Shown here piece by piece: positions 46,455 to 55,015 of a stretch of DNA of 64,000 nucleotides. Location of the stretch: positions 1,178,001 through 1,242,000 of the forward strand of contig NZ_CP131131.1 in NCBI RefSeq assembly GCF_033705735.1, in the 5' to 3' direction. The notes under the pieces are model-generated. The model was not told the DNA's origin and searched no databases. It worked only from the letters and a program-made list of their open reading frames with translations. Within the stretch, counting starts at the first letter, position 1, and each line of letters begins with the position of its first letter. A program made the translations under genes and the position numbers. Source of the stretch: Shinella zoogloeoides (lineage in GTDB: Bacteria; Pseudomonadota; Alphaproteobacteria; Rhizobiales; Rhizobiaceae).

Positions 46455-47936
46455 ATGGCCTTTTACGACGCTCTGACCAGGCACCTGAAATCGACCGAAT
46501 TCCTGCGCGACGCCGGCTATGTCAACGGCAACTGGATCGGCGGCAACGGCGCCGCGACCTTCGATGTCCTCAATCCCGCGACGGGCGAAAAACTGGCGAC
46601 GCTGCCGGAAATGGGCGCGAGCGAAACCGCCGCCGCCATCGACGCCGCCTACAAGGCGCAAGGCCCATGGGCCGCCCGACCCGCCAAGGACCGCAGCACC
46701 CTGCTGCGCAAGTGGAACGACCTGATCGTCGCCAATGCCAACGAGCTGGCCGCCATCCTCACCGCCGAAATGGGCAAGCCCCTGCCGGAAGCGCGCGGCG
46801 AAATCCTCTATGCCGCCTCCTATGTCGAGTGGTACGCGGAAGAGGCCAAGCGCATCAACGGCGAGACGATCCCGGCCCCCTCGCCGGACAGGCGCATGCT
46901 CGTCATCAAGCAGCCGGTCGGCGTCGTCGGCGCGATCACGCCGTGGAACTTCCCGGCCGCGATGATCGCGCGCAAGGTCGCCCCGGCGCTCGCCGTCGGC
47001 TGCACGGTAGTCTCCAAGCCGGCCGAGCAGACGCCGCTTTCGGCCATCGCCCTTGCGGTGCTGGCGGAAAAGGCCGGCATTCCGGCCGGCGTCTTCAACG
47101 TCATCCTCGGCACCGATGGCCCCGCCATCGGCAAGGAGCTCTGCTTCAATCCGAAGGTGCGGAAGATCTCCTTCACCGGCTCCACGGAGGTCGGCCGCAT
47201 CCTGATGCGCCAGTGCTCCGACCAGATCAAGAAGGTGAGCCTGGAACTCGGCGGCAACGCGCCCTTCATCGTCTTCGATGATGCCAATCTCGACGCCGCC
47301 GTCGAGGGTGCGATGGCCTCGAAATACCGCAATGCCGGCCAGACCTGCGTGTGCGCCAATCGGCTCTACGTCCAGTCGAACGTCTACGACGCCTTTGCGG
47401 AAAAGCTGGCGAAGAAGGTCGCCGAGCTCTCCGTCGGCAACGGCTTCGACAAGGGCACGACCATCGGCCCGCTGATCGAGGAAGCCGCCATCGACAAGGT
47501 CGAAGCCCATATCGCCGACGCCGTTTCCAAGGGTGCCACGGTGATCGCCGGCGGCAAGCGCATCGAGGGCAAGGGCACCTTCTTCCAGCCGACCGTACTG
47601 AAGGACGTCGCCCGCGGCATGACGGTGGCGAAGGAAGAGACCTTCGGCCCCGTCGCTCCGCTCTTCCGCTTCGATACGGTCGAAGATGTGATCGAGCAGG
47701 CCAACGACACCGAATTCGGCCTAGCCGCCTACTTCTTCGCCGGCGATCTCAAGAAGGTCTGGAAGGTGGCCGAAGCGCTGGAATACGGCATGGTCGGCGT
47801 CAATACCGGCCTCATCTCCTCCGAAGCCGCCCCCTTCGGCGGCATCAAGCAGTCCGGCCTCGGCCGCGAGGGCTCGGCCCACGGCGCGGAGGATTATCTG
47901 GAGCTGAAATATGTCTGCATGGGCGACGTCGCCTGA
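46455..47936 (+). CDS. gabD: Succinate-semialdehyde dehydrogenase GabD
   Basis: 493-aa NAD(P)-dependent aldehyde dehydrogenase completing the GABA shunt to succinate. Key elements are the Asn region TPWNFPAAMIARKVAPALA, FTGSTEVGR (nucleotide contact), the general-base Glu in LELGGNAPF and the nucleophile in NAGQTCVCANR. The C-terminal ISSEAAPFGGIKQSGLGREGS is the SSADH hallmark. AAAGGAA precedes the ATG. It shares control with gabT from the region containing the direct repeats. Confidence 0.94.
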   Translation: MAFYDALTRHLKSTEFLRDAGYVNGNWIGGNGAATFDVLNPATGEKLATLPEMGASETAAAIDAAYKAQGPWAARPAKDRSTLLRKWNDLIVANANELAAILTAEMGKPLPEARGEILYAASYVEWYAEEAKRINGETIPAPSPDRRMLVIKQPVGVVGAITPWNFPAAMIARKVAPALAVGCTVVSKPAEQTPLSAIALAVLAEKAGIPAGVFNVILGTDGPAIGKELCFNPKVRKISFTGSTEVGRILMRQCSDQIKKVSLELGGNAPFIVFDDANLDAAVEGAMASKYRNAGQTCVCANRLYVQSNVYDAFAEKLAKKVAELSVGNGFDKGTTIGPLIEEAAIDKVEAHIADAVSKGATVIAGGKRIEGKGTFFQPTVLKDVARGMTVAKEETFGPVAPLFRFDTVEDVIEQANDTEFGLAAYFFAGDLKKVWKVAEALEYGMVGVNTGLISSEAAPFGGIKQSGLGREGSAHGAEDYLELKYVCMGDVA

Positions 47937-47971
47937 CGATCCCGGATCGCCCCGCTTCGGCGGGGCGGTTT

Positions 47972-48367
47972 CTACGCGGCTTCGATATCCGTTTTGGAGA
48001 AGTCGTCCCCTTTATAGAGCAGCGGCATGTTGAGATGCCGGGCGCAGGCATAGGCGAAACAATCGCCGAAGTTGAGGCTTGCAGGATGGCGTCCCTTGCC
48101 GAAGCGTTGATAGGCGTCGACGGCAGCGGCCGTCATTGCCGGCTCGATCGTAGCCACCGTAACATCGAAGGGACGAATGTAGGCCTGGACCTCACGCAGG
48201 GCTGCTTGCGGCTCAAGTCCGAAAATCCTGCTGTAAGCGACAGACGCCTCCCAAAGCGCCATCGGCGACGTCACCCTCGTATCAACGCTCATCAAACGCG
48301 TGGACAATATCGTCGCATCGCTTTCATCCGCCATCATGGCGACGATGGCTGAGGCAGCGATAAACAT
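47972..48367 (-). CDS. vapC: VapC-like PIN-domain toxin with Asp4 replaced by Ala
   Basis: 131-aa PIN-domain protein of the VapC family; active members are Mg-dependent RNases that cut tRNA or rRNA. The protein keeps E40 (MALWEASVAYS), D102 (LNFGDCFAYA) and D121/D122 (YKGDDF), but the first metal-binding Asp near the N-terminus is Ala (MFIAASAIVA, A4; codon GCT where GAT would be one base away, at 48357). Its ATG shares one base with the vapB stop (TGATG). The toxin is probably weakened or inactive. Confidence 0.88.
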   Translation of the reverse strand: MFIAASAIVAMMADESDATILSTRLMSVDTRVTSPMALWEASVAYSRIFGLEPQAALREVQAYIRPFDVTVATIEPAMTAAAVDAYQRFGKGRHPASLNFGDCFAYACARHLNMPLLYKGDDFSKTDIEAA

Positions 48368-48606
48368 CAGTCTTCGTAAAGGCTATCGATGAAGGCCTTA
48401 TCGGCCTTGAGACCAGTCGGAGAATACTTCTGATTCAACGCGCGGGTCATGGCAACAGCCTTCTCCACCAAGGTCGGCTCGCTTTCAACCCGCTCGAGTT
48501 CATGCGCCAAAGCCTGTCGCACCGCCTCGGTCTTGCTGACCTTGCGCAGAGCGGAAAGCCGGTCGGCGAGCCTGTCGACTTCCTGATCTTTTACATAGAG
48601 CGGCAT
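48367..48606 (-). CDS. vapB: VapB-type antitoxin
   Basis: 79-aa antitoxin of the short Rv0623/PSK type. The N-terminal MPLYVKDQEVDRLADRLSALRKVSKTEAVRQALAHELE forms a ribbon-helix-helix that binds its own promoter, and the C-terminal part (SPTGLKADKAFIDSLYED) would wrap the toxin. Start 48606 has AAAGGGAT 8 bases upstream; an ATG 12 codons earlier is less supported. It is translationally coupled to vapC and probably autoregulated. Confidence 0.88.
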   Translation of the reverse strand: MPLYVKDQEVDRLADRLSALRKVSKTEAVRQALAHELERVESEPTLVEKAVAMTRALNQKYSPTGLKADKAFIDSLYED

Positions 48607-48663
48607 AGTATATCCCTTTACAGCTAGGGGTATATATAGCACGCTTTATCCGGCTTTCAAAGC

Positions 48664-49308
48664 TCAGGTCGCCCTCACCGTCTCCGGATGCGCCGCCTTG
48701 AAGGCTGGCAATTCCAAGCAGGTTTCGGCGATGCGGCGCACCCGCTCCAGCCCGGATATGTCCACACCCCAACGGTTGGCGTTGTAGACCTGCGGGACGA
48801 GGCAGAAGTCGGCCATGGTGGGGGTGTCGCCGTGGCAGAAGGTGTCGGTGGCGGTATTTTCGAGCAGGATTTCGACGGCGGCGAGGCCTTCGCCGATGAA
48901 CTTCTTCATCCAGTTGGAACGAACTTCGTCTCCGCCGCCGGTGATCTCCATGACATGGCCGACGATGCCCGTGTTGCAGACGGCGTGGATTTCCATGGCG
49001 ATGGCGTAGGAGAGCGCGCGCACACGCTGCCGGCCGAGCGGGTCGGCGGGGAGGAAACGCGCCCCGGGGCGCGTTTCCGAGAGGTATTCGATGATCGCGA
49101 GGGACTGCGTCAACGTCTGGCCGTCGATCACCAGCGCCGGGACGAGGCCCTGCGGGTTGCGGGCGCGGTGTTCGGGCGCGCGCTGCTCACCGGCCAGAAG
49201 GTCCACGGAGACCCGCCGGTAGGCGAGGCCGAGGCTTTCGAGCGCGATGCGCACGCGGTAGCTGGCGGAAGAACGCCAGTAGTCGTAGAGCACGATCTCC
49301 TCGCTCAT
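48664..49308 (-). CDS. maiA: Maleylacetoacetate isomerase (zeta-class GST)
   Basis: 214-aa glutathione transferase fold. The N-terminal DYWRSSASYRVRIALESLGL contains the zeta-class SSxSYRVR glutathione motif, followed by NPQGLVPALVIDG and QSLAIIEYL. The enzyme isomerises maleylacetoacetate to fumarylacetoacetate in tyrosine/homogentisate breakdown. It starts 4 bases after the stop of fahA, forming a leftward pair. The substrate is supported by this neighbour and by hmgA nearby. Confidence 0.93.
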   Translation of the reverse strand: MSEEIVLYDYWRSSASYRVRIALESLGLAYRRVSVDLLAGEQRAPEHRARNPQGLVPALVIDGQTLTQSLAIIEYLSETRPGARFLPADPLGRQRVRALSYAIAMEIHAVCNTGIVGHVMEITGGGDEVRSNWMKKFIGEGLAAVEILLENTATDTFCHGDTPTMADFCLVPQVYNANRWGVDISGLERVRRIAETCLELPAFKAAHPETVRAT

Positions 49309-49312
49309 CGGG

Positions 49313-50329
49313 TCAGTCCTTTTCGTAGCGCGTCACGGTCTGCTCGATGGCGCCGAAGATGGAGTGGCCGGCCTTGTCCTTCATCTCGATGCGCACGATG
49401 TCGCCGAACTTCATGAAGGGGGTCTTCGGGGCGCCGGTGGCGATCGTCTCGATGGTGCGGACTTCGGCAATGCAGGAATAACCGGCGCCACCTTCGGAAA
49501 CCGGCTTGCCGGGGCCGCCGTCGAGCTTGTTGGAGACCGTGCCGGAACCGATGATCGAGCCGGCGACGAGCGGACGGGTCTTTGCCGCATGGGCGACGAG
49601 CTGGCCGAAATCGAAGGTCATGTCGACGCCGGCATCGGCTTTGCCGAAGGCCTTGCCGTTGAGCGAGACGAGGAGCGGCAGGTGCAGCTTGCCGCCGTCC
49701 CAGGCATCGCCCAGTTCGTCCGGCGTGACCGCAACGGGGGAGAAGGCGGAGGAGGGTTTCGACTGGAAGAAGCCGAAGCCCTTGGCGAGTTCACCGGGGA
49801 TGAGGCCGCGCAGCGAGACGTCGTTGACCAGCATGACGAGGCGGATCGCATCGCGCGCCTCTTCCACGCTCGCGCCCATCGGCACGTCGTCGACCACGAC
49901 GGCGATCTCGCCCTCCATGTCGATGCCCCAAGCCTCGTCGGATGCGAGGATCGGGTCGCGCGGGCCGAGGAAGCTGTCGGAGCCGCCCTGGTACATCAGC
50001 GGATCGGTCCAGAAGCTTTCCGGCATCTCGGCATTGCGGGCCTTGCGGACGAGTTCGACGTGGTTGACATAGGCCGAGCCATCCGCCCACTGGTAGGCGC
50101 GCGGCAAGGGAGAGGTCGCGTCGTGCTCGTGGAAGCGGGTGGTCGGCTGCGAGCCGGTCTCCAGCCCTTCGGCAACCCGTTCCAGCCGCGGCGCGACATG
50201 CGCCCAGTCGTCGAGCGCCGCCTGCAGGCTGCGGGCGATATGGCCCACTTCCGAGCAGCGCGTCAGGTCGCGCGAGACGACGACCAGACGGCCGTCGCGG
50301 GTGGAATCCTTCAGTGTCGCAAGTTTCAT
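49313..50329 (-). CDS. fahA: Fumarylacetoacetate hydrolase (FAH) family enzyme
   Basis: 338-aa FAH-fold hydrolase that splits fumarylacetoacetate to fumarate and acetoacetate, the last step of homogentisate breakdown. Metal-binding acidic residues are in WGIDMEGEIAVVVDDVP, followed by MLVNDVSLRGL and GSGTVSNKLDGGPGKP. It starts with ATG 50329 (MKLATLKD), the usual bacterial opening. It is followed by maiA after 3 bases; hmgA is the third gene of the set, separated by an opposite-strand UPF0314 gene. Confidence 0.93.
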   Translation of the reverse strand: MKLATLKDSTRDGRLVVVSRDLTRCSEVGHIARSLQAALDDWAHVAPRLERVAEGLETGSQPTTRFHEHDATSPLPRAYQWADGSAYVNHVELVRKARNAEMPESFWTDPLMYQGGSDSFLGPRDPILASDEAWGIDMEGEIAVVVDDVPMGASVEEARDAIRLVMLVNDVSLRGLIPGELAKGFGFFQSKPSSAFSPVAVTPDELGDAWDGGKLHLPLLVSLNGKAFGKADAGVDMTFDFGQLVAHAAKTRPLVAGSIIGSGTVSNKLDGGPGKPVSEGGAGYSCIAEVRTIETIATGAPKTPFMKFGDIVRIEMKDKAGHSIFGAIEQTVTRYEKD

Positions 50330-50442
50330 GCGTGTCGCTCCCGATCTTGTTTCCGGCCGGCGGATCGTGTCATCTTCCGGCCACCTGTCTCCACCCGCAT
50401 GCGCCGCATCCGCGCCGCATCGCCTCTCCAAGGAAATCCCGC

Positions 50443-51003
50443 TTGAACCGCACGGTCCGAAATTCCCTGCTGATCGCCGCCGGCTTTATCGCCGTGACGG
50501 CCGCCATCCTTTATACGATGGGTCAGCCGCTCATCTGCAAGTGCGGATATGTGAAACTGTGGCATGGCGTGGTGGTTTCCTCCGAAAATTCGCAGCACCT
50601 TTCCGACTGGTACACGCCGAGCCACATCATTCACGGCATCCTGTTCTTCGGCTTCTTCACGCTGATCCTGAAAAAGGCGGGCATAAATGTGCGTCTCGCC
50701 CTCGCGCTCGTCGTGGAATGCGCCTGGGAAATCCTCGAAAACACCGACATGGTGATCAACCGCTACCGCGAATCGACGGTCTCGCTCGATTATTTCGGCG
50801 ACAGCGTGATCAATTCCAGCGCGGATATCCTCGCCATGGTCGTCGGCTTCTTCCTCGCCTCGCGCCTGCCCGTCTGGGCAAGCGTCGCGCTCATCGTGAT
50901 CTTCGAGGCGACGACCACCTACCTCATCCGCGACGGGCTGGCGCTGAACATCCTGATGCTCGTCTGGCCGATCGAAGCGGTGAAAGCCTGGCAGGGCGGC
51001 TGA
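50443..51003 (+). CDS. UPF0314/DUF2585-family membrane protein (TTG start)
   Basis: 186-aa membrane protein with about five hydrophobic segments and the conserved ICKCGYVKLWHG.V.SSENSQHLSDWYTPSHIIHGILFFG block of the alphaproteobacterial UPF0314 family, plus VECAWEILENTDMVINRYR. I place the start at a TTG (50443) because AAGGAAA lies 7 bases upstream. The gene lies on the opposite strand between fahA and hmgA, with its stop 2 bases from the hmgA stop. Function is unknown. Confidence 0.88.
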   Translation: MNRTVRNSLLIAAGFIAVTAAILYTMGQPLICKCGYVKLWHGVVVSSENSQHLSDWYTPSHIIHGILFFGFFTLILKKAGINVRLALALVVECAWEILENTDMVINRYRESTVSLDYFGDSVINSSADILAMVVGFFLASRLPVWASVALIVIFEATTTYLIRDGLALNILMLVWPIEAVKAWQGG

Positions 51004-51005
51004 AT

Positions 51006-52334
51006 TCATTTCACGCCCGGCGTACCGTCGAACCGGCGCTCCAGCCCGTCCCAGCAGTCGAGATAGTTGTCCTGCAGCGTCTCCAGCTCGGCCGCGAATT
51101 TCGTGAGCTGCTGCGGAAAGCGCGTCTCGAACATGAAGGCCATGGTGTGCTCCAGCTTGACGGGCTTCAGCTCGCTGCTGGAGGCCTTCTCGAAGCCGGT
51201 GGCGTCGGGTCCATGCGGCAGCATCATGTTGTGCAGGCTCATGCCACCGGGCACGAAGCCCTCCTCCTTGGCATCGTACTGGCCATGGATGAGACCCATG
51301 AACTCACTCATGATGTTGCGGTGATACCAGGGCGGGCGGAAGGTATGCTCGGCGACCAGCCAGCGCGGCGGGAAGATGACGAAGTCGATATTTGCCGTGC
51401 CGGCCTCTTCGGTCGGGGCCGTCAGCACAGTGAAGATCGACGGGTCTGGATGGTCGAAGAGGATCGCGCCGACGGGGGAATAGGTGCGAAGGTCGTATTT
51501 GAACGGCGCGTAGTTGCCGTGCCAGGCGACGACGTCGAGCGGCGAATGGCCGATCTCGGTGACGTAGAACTTGCCGCACCATTTGACATGGACGCGGCAG
51601 GGCGTCTCCTTGTCCTCATAGGCGGCGACAGGGGTCTTGAAGTCGCGCGGATTGGCGAGGCAGTTCGCGCCGATCGGCCCGCGATCCGGCAGGGTGAATT
51701 TCGCGCCGTAGTTCTCGCAGACATAGCCGCGCCAGACATCGCCCTCGCCGATGCGCGAGACCTTGAACATCATGCCACGCGGGATGAGTGCGATTTCCAG
51801 CGGCTCGACATCCATGATGCCCATTTCGGTGAAGACGCGGATCGCGCCCAGTTGCGGCACGACCAGCAGTTCGCCATCGGCGTTGAAGAAATAGTCATCC
51901 ACCATGTCGGCGTTGAACGTATAGGCGTGCGCCGCCATACCCACCTGGGTCAGCACGTCCCCCGCCGTCGTCATGGTGCGGATGCCTTCGAGGAAGTTCA
52001 GCGTTTCCTTCGGCGCGGGCAGCGGGTTCCAGCGAAGCTGGCCGAGCGGCAGGGAATGGTCGTCGAGGCAGGGCGCGGTCTTCCAGTGCGGGTAGCTCGC
52101 ATTGGAGAAACGGCGGGTGTGGCGCACGCTCGGGCGGATGCGGTAGAGCCAGGAGCGCTCGTTGGTGCCGCGCGGAGCGGTGAAGGGCGAACCGGAAAGC
52201 TGCTCGGCATAGAGGCCGTAATTGCACTTCTGCGGGCTGTTCTGGCCCTGCGGCAGGGCGCCGGGCAGGGATTCCGTCTCGAAATCGTTGCCGAAGCCCG
52301 GCATGTATTTCAGGCTGTTGACGCTGTCAGGCAT
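51006..52334 (-). CDS. hmgA: Homogentisate 1,2-dioxygenase
   Basis: 442-aa iron-dependent ring-opening dioxygenase turning homogentisate into maleylacetoacetate. The iron ligands of the human enzyme (H335, E341, H371) correspond to H338, E344 and H374, in [14 protein letters not shown] and MLPHGPD, each shifted by three. GGAGGAGGG lies before the ATG. Divergent 81 bases away is a MarR-type gene with a palindromic operator between, so expression is probably induced by homogentisate. Confidence 0.96.
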   Translation of the reverse strand: MPDSVNSLKYMPGFGNDFETESLPGALPQGQNSPQKCNYGLYAEQLSGSPFTAPRGTNERSWLYRIRPSVRHTRRFSNASYPHWKTAPCLDDHSLPLGQLRWNPLPAPKETLNFLEGIRTMTTAGDVLTQVGMAAHAYTFNADMVDDYFFNADGELLVVPQLGAIRVFTEMGIMDVEPLEIALIPRGMMFKVSRIGEGDVWRGYVCENYGAKFTLPDRGPIGANCLANPRDFKTPVAAYEDKETPCRVHVKWCGKFYVTEIGHSPLDVVAWHGNYAPFKYDLRTYSPVGAILFDHPDPSIFTVLTAPTEEAGTANIDFVIFPPRWLVAEHTFRPPWYHRNIMSEFMGLIHGQYDAKEEGFVPGGMSLHNMMLPHGPDATGFEKASSSELKPVKLEHTMAFMFETRFPQQLTKFAAELETLQDNYLDCWDGLERRFDGTPGVK

Positions 52335-52368
52335 GGCTTGCCCTCCTCCGCAAGGCTCCGTATCAGAT

Positions 52369-52384
52369 AGTTACAAGCGTAACT
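52369..52384. promoter_or_regulatory. Palindromic operator between hmgA and marR
   Basis: AGTTACAAGCGTAACT, two 6-bp arms with a 4-base centre, extended by further partial symmetry, and a lone GTAAC at 52394-52398. It is centred in the 81-base divergent region, the expected place for a MarR dimer site controlling both genes. Confidence 0.65.
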
Positions 52385-52415
52385 GTCCATTTTGTAACCA
52401 TCAAGGCGGCCGGCC

Positions 52416-52874
52416 ATGGACTTCAAGCTCGAAACCTTCCTGCCCTACCGATTGAACCAGGCGGCCGAGCGGGTGAGCCAGCGCTTCGCCGCGCAATACC
52501 GCAGCCGCTACCGGATGACCCGGCCGGAATGGCGGGCGCTCGCCGCGCTCGGCTCCTACGGCCGCATGACGGCGACGGAGATCGGCGCCAATTCCAGCAT
52601 GCACAAGACCAAGGTTTCCCGCGCCGTCCGGGCGCTGGAGGAAAAGCGCTGGCTGAAGCGCAGCGAAGACGCCGACGACCGCCGCTTCGAGCATCTGGAA
52701 CTGACCCCGGCCGGCCGGCGCATCTTCACCGAGATGATCGAACTCGCGCATGCCTACGAGCGGGAAATGGCACAGCTCCTCGGCGCCGGCGCCCTCGAGC
52801 AACTGGAGGCCGGCCTTGCGGCGATCGAGGCGAAGCTGCCGGGCACGATGCCGTTGCGGTCGTCCCGCGAATGA
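52416..52874 (+). CDS. MarR-family regulator (likely homogentisate-responsive)
   Basis: 152-aa MarR protein with the winged helix YRMTRPEWRALAALGSYGRMTATEIGANSSMHKTKVSRAVRALEEKRWLKRSEDADDRR (about 31-90) flanked by dimerisation helices. It is divergent from hmgA. In other bacteria, HmgR-type repressors of this or the IclR family release DNA when homogentisate binds. The palindrome at 52369-52384 is the likely operator for both genes. Confidence 0.92.
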   Translation: MDFKLETFLPYRLNQAAERVSQRFAAQYRSRYRMTRPEWRALAALGSYGRMTATEIGANSSMHKTKVSRAVRALEEKRWLKRSEDADDRRFEHLELTPAGRRIFTEMIELAHAYEREMAQLLGAGALEQLEAGLAAIEAKLPGTMPLRSSRE

Positions 52875-52918
52875 CTGGTCTTGAACTTTCGCCGGCATGA
52901 TAAACGAGCGGGTCATCG

Positions 52919-53482
52919 CTATGAGCCGGTATTATCAACCGGCTCGCCTGCAGCGGGATAGATCACGGTTCCGTCCGGCTGGGGCTCGGCGCCGGAAGTG
53001 AGATGCGCTTCCTCGAACCGGCCTTCGCCCATGATGTGGAAGACGGTTTCGCCCTGCGCGATCAGGTAGTCGGAAACGATGCGGCGGTGGCAGCGCCACC
53101 AGACCGCCTCCGCGCACATCATCGCGCAGCGCTTCCGGTGTCCTTCTGCGCGAAGATGTTCAAGGCTCGCATGGAAGGCATCGGACAGCGCATAGTCGGC
53201 GTAGTTGTGGAAGCTCCTGTTTTGCCAGAAGCCATTGATCTCAGGCGGCAAGGCCGGCCTGCGGCCGCGAAGTCCGCCGAGCGCCGCGACATGCTCATAG
53301 CCTATCTGCATCTCGGCCAGCGCGGCGGACAGCTCATCGTGGTTGAACTGCGGATTGGCGCGCGACATCGGCATCTTGCGAATATCGACGACCCGTTCGA
53401 TGCGCGCGGAGCGCAGCAGGGCGATGAACTCCGCTAGGCTGCGGTTGGAATGGCCGATGGTGAAGAATGGCAGCGTCATCAT
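52919..53482 (-). CDS. DUF488-family protein
   Basis: 187-aa DUF488 protein starting FFTIGHSNRSLAEF, with the family's basic VVDIRKMPMSRANPQFN and the CxE-CHR pattern AMMCAEAVWWRCHRR. Biochemical function is not established to my knowledge. The start overlaps the stop of the upstream DUF1810 gene by 4 bases (ATGA at 53479-53482), so both are translated together. Confidence 0.9.
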   Translation of the reverse strand: MMTLPFFTIGHSNRSLAEFIALLRSARIERVVDIRKMPMSRANPQFNHDELSAALAEMQIGYEHVAALGGLRGRRPALPPEINGFWQNRSFHNYADYALSDAFHASLEHLRAEGHRKRCAMMCAEAVWWRCHRRIVSDYLIAQGETVFHIMGEGRFEEAHLTSGAEPQPDGTVIYPAAGEPVDNTGS

Positions 53483-53940
53483 CGTCTCGCAGGATCGTGG
53501 GCGCCACCGTCATGGATGAGGTCCAGCGTATTCCGGTCGGGCTCGCCGGCAAAGAAGCGCTCAAGCGCAAGCCGGAACCTTTTCTCCCTGCCGCCCGCCG
53601 CTTTATCGAACAGGGTCATCGAGGAGCGGAATTTCAGATCGTCGGGCGATCCGAAGATGTCATGGACGGAACGCCCCTCCACGGCGAGCACCGCATCCAC
53701 CGCGTCGGCCAGCCTCCCGGCAAGGACGGGATGTTCGAGATAGGCCCTCGCCTCGTCCAGAGACCCGATGCCGTAGAATTTCGCGGTGGGGGACCGTCCG
53801 AGCGTACGCAATTGCGGGAAAACGAACCACATCCAATGGCTTTCCTTGCGCCCGGCCCGCAATTCCGCGAGAACCGTGTCGAAGACATGGTCCTGTGCCG
53901 CGACGAAGCGGGAAAGCTCGAACCGGTCATCCTCCGCCAT
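53479..53940 (-). CDS. DUF1810-family protein
   Basis: 153-aa protein with the family hallmarks LSRFVAAQDHVFDTVLAELRAGRKESHWMWFVFPQLRTLGRSPTAKFYGI and YLEHPVLAGRL. Members resemble calpastatin-like repeats in name only, and no reaction is established. GGGAGAGG precedes the start. It is operonic with the DUF488 gene through an ATGA overlap. Confidence 0.9.
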   Translation of the reverse strand: MAEDDRFELSRFVAAQDHVFDTVLAELRAGRKESHWMWFVFPQLRTLGRSPTAKFYGIGSLDEARAYLEHPVLAGRLADAVDAVLAVEGRSVHDIFGSPDDLKFRSSMTLFDKAAGGREKRFRLALERFFAGEPDRNTLDLIHDGGAHDPARR

Positions 53941-54308
53941 CGCATCCTCTCCCTGATACCCGGACGTATCCTATCACAGCGGCCATCGGCCGATGGCGTA
54001 TCCACCCAACGATCGAGCGCCTCGTGTTGTTTCCCTCCCGATCGTTTGGTGCGGTTCTTCGATGACGCGCCATCGGCGCTCTTGAATTCCCGCCGCCCTC
54101 TCCCCATCTCTCGCTCACTGCCCGTATTCGACGACTGCCTGCAGCGACGGCCCCCTGTCGCGCGTTCGTAGTTGTCCGGGCTCGAAGGGCGCTCCCCGAA
54201 AGGGTCGAGCGCCCTTCGTCATTTCAGGACTCCGGTAGCGCGCGCGAATTGTCGGATTCCGCCGCTCTGCGCCGTCCTTGGTGGGAAGACCGCAAGGAGG
54301 AGAAAGCC
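53941..54308. other. Intergenic region with palindromes and a possible recombinase remnant
   Basis: 368 bases without an intact gene. It contains a perfect 16-bp palindrome, GCCATCGGCCGATGGC (53982-53997). Reading leftward from about 53993, a short frame gives MAAVIGYVRVSGRG, like the start of a serine recombinase, then stops. A strong hairpin lies at 54184-54217. Confidence 0.5.
54184..54217 (+). terminator. Strong hairpin, terminator-like
   Basis: GAAGGGCGCTC (54184-54194) and GAGCGCCCTTC (54207-54217), an 11-bp perfect stem whose loop CCCGAAAGGG can itself fold with a GAAA tetraloop. ATTTC follows. No protein gene ends just upstream on either strand, so it could end an unannotated small RNA. 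Confidence 0.5.
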
Positions 54309-54902
54309 ATGAGAGACCTCATCTTAAAGATGTCCATATCGATCGACGGTTTCGTGAGCGATCCGGATGGCCGGAATGGGTGGATGTTCGGCACCGATCA
54401 GGAGGCGAAGGCCTGGTCTGTCGAGATCCTGTGGAGCGCCGGCCTGCACATCATGGGCAGCCGCACCTTCCGGGACATGGCTGCCTATTGGCCGACCTCC
54501 ACCGACATGTTCGCGCCGCCGATGAACCGGATTCCCAAGGCCGTCTTTTCGCGGCAGGGACCGGCAATCCTGACGAACGACGGCAATGCGGCAACCGAGC
54601 AAATGCAGCCCGGTGCGGAAAGCTGGGCGGAGGCCTACGTTGCCAGTGGCAGCCTGGCGGAGGAAATCGCCGATCTGAAAGCCCGGGACGGTAAGCCGAT
54701 CATCGCCCATGGCGGCGTCGGCTTCGCCCGCAGTCTCGTGGCGGAGGGCCTGGTAGACCAGTTCATCCTATTGGTGGCTCCCGTCGCGCTGGGCAAGGGG
54801 CTGCCGTTGTTCTCCGGCCTTGCAGCACCAAAGCGCCTGAAGCTCCTGAGCTCAAGGGCATTTCCAGGAGGTGCGGTCGCGCAGGTCTATCGGGCCGCAT
54901 GA
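54309..54902 (+). CDS. RibD C-terminal/dihydrofolate-reductase-like protein
   Basis: 197-aa protein of the short DHFR-like (RibD_C) family. It has MRDLILKMSISIDGFVSDPDG at the start, then MGSRTFRDMAAYWP, KAVFSRQG and the GKPIIAHGGVGFARSLVAEGLVDQF nucleotide-binding part. Members are NADPH-dependent reductases of unknown substrate, not true folate enzymes. AGGAGG lies just before ATG 54309. It stands alone between intergenic regions. Confidence 0.9.
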   Translation: MRDLILKMSISIDGFVSDPDGRNGWMFGTDQEAKAWSVEILWSAGLHIMGSRTFRDMAAYWPTSTDMFAPPMNRIPKAVFSRQGPAILTNDGNAATEQMQPGAESWAEAYVASGSLAEEIADLKARDGKPIIAHGGVGFARSLVAEGLVDQFILLVAPVALGKGLPLFSGLAAPKRLKLLSSRAFPGGAVAQVYRAA

Positions 54903-55015
54903 GCCGTCGCGCAGGTCCGCGCCACGCAAAAGAGGATGGGCTTCGCAAAGTTTGAGTTGACCCGTGTTGCCGGTGAGGTGACACTTCGCTTCACGGTAAG
55001 ACGGGAGGACAGACG

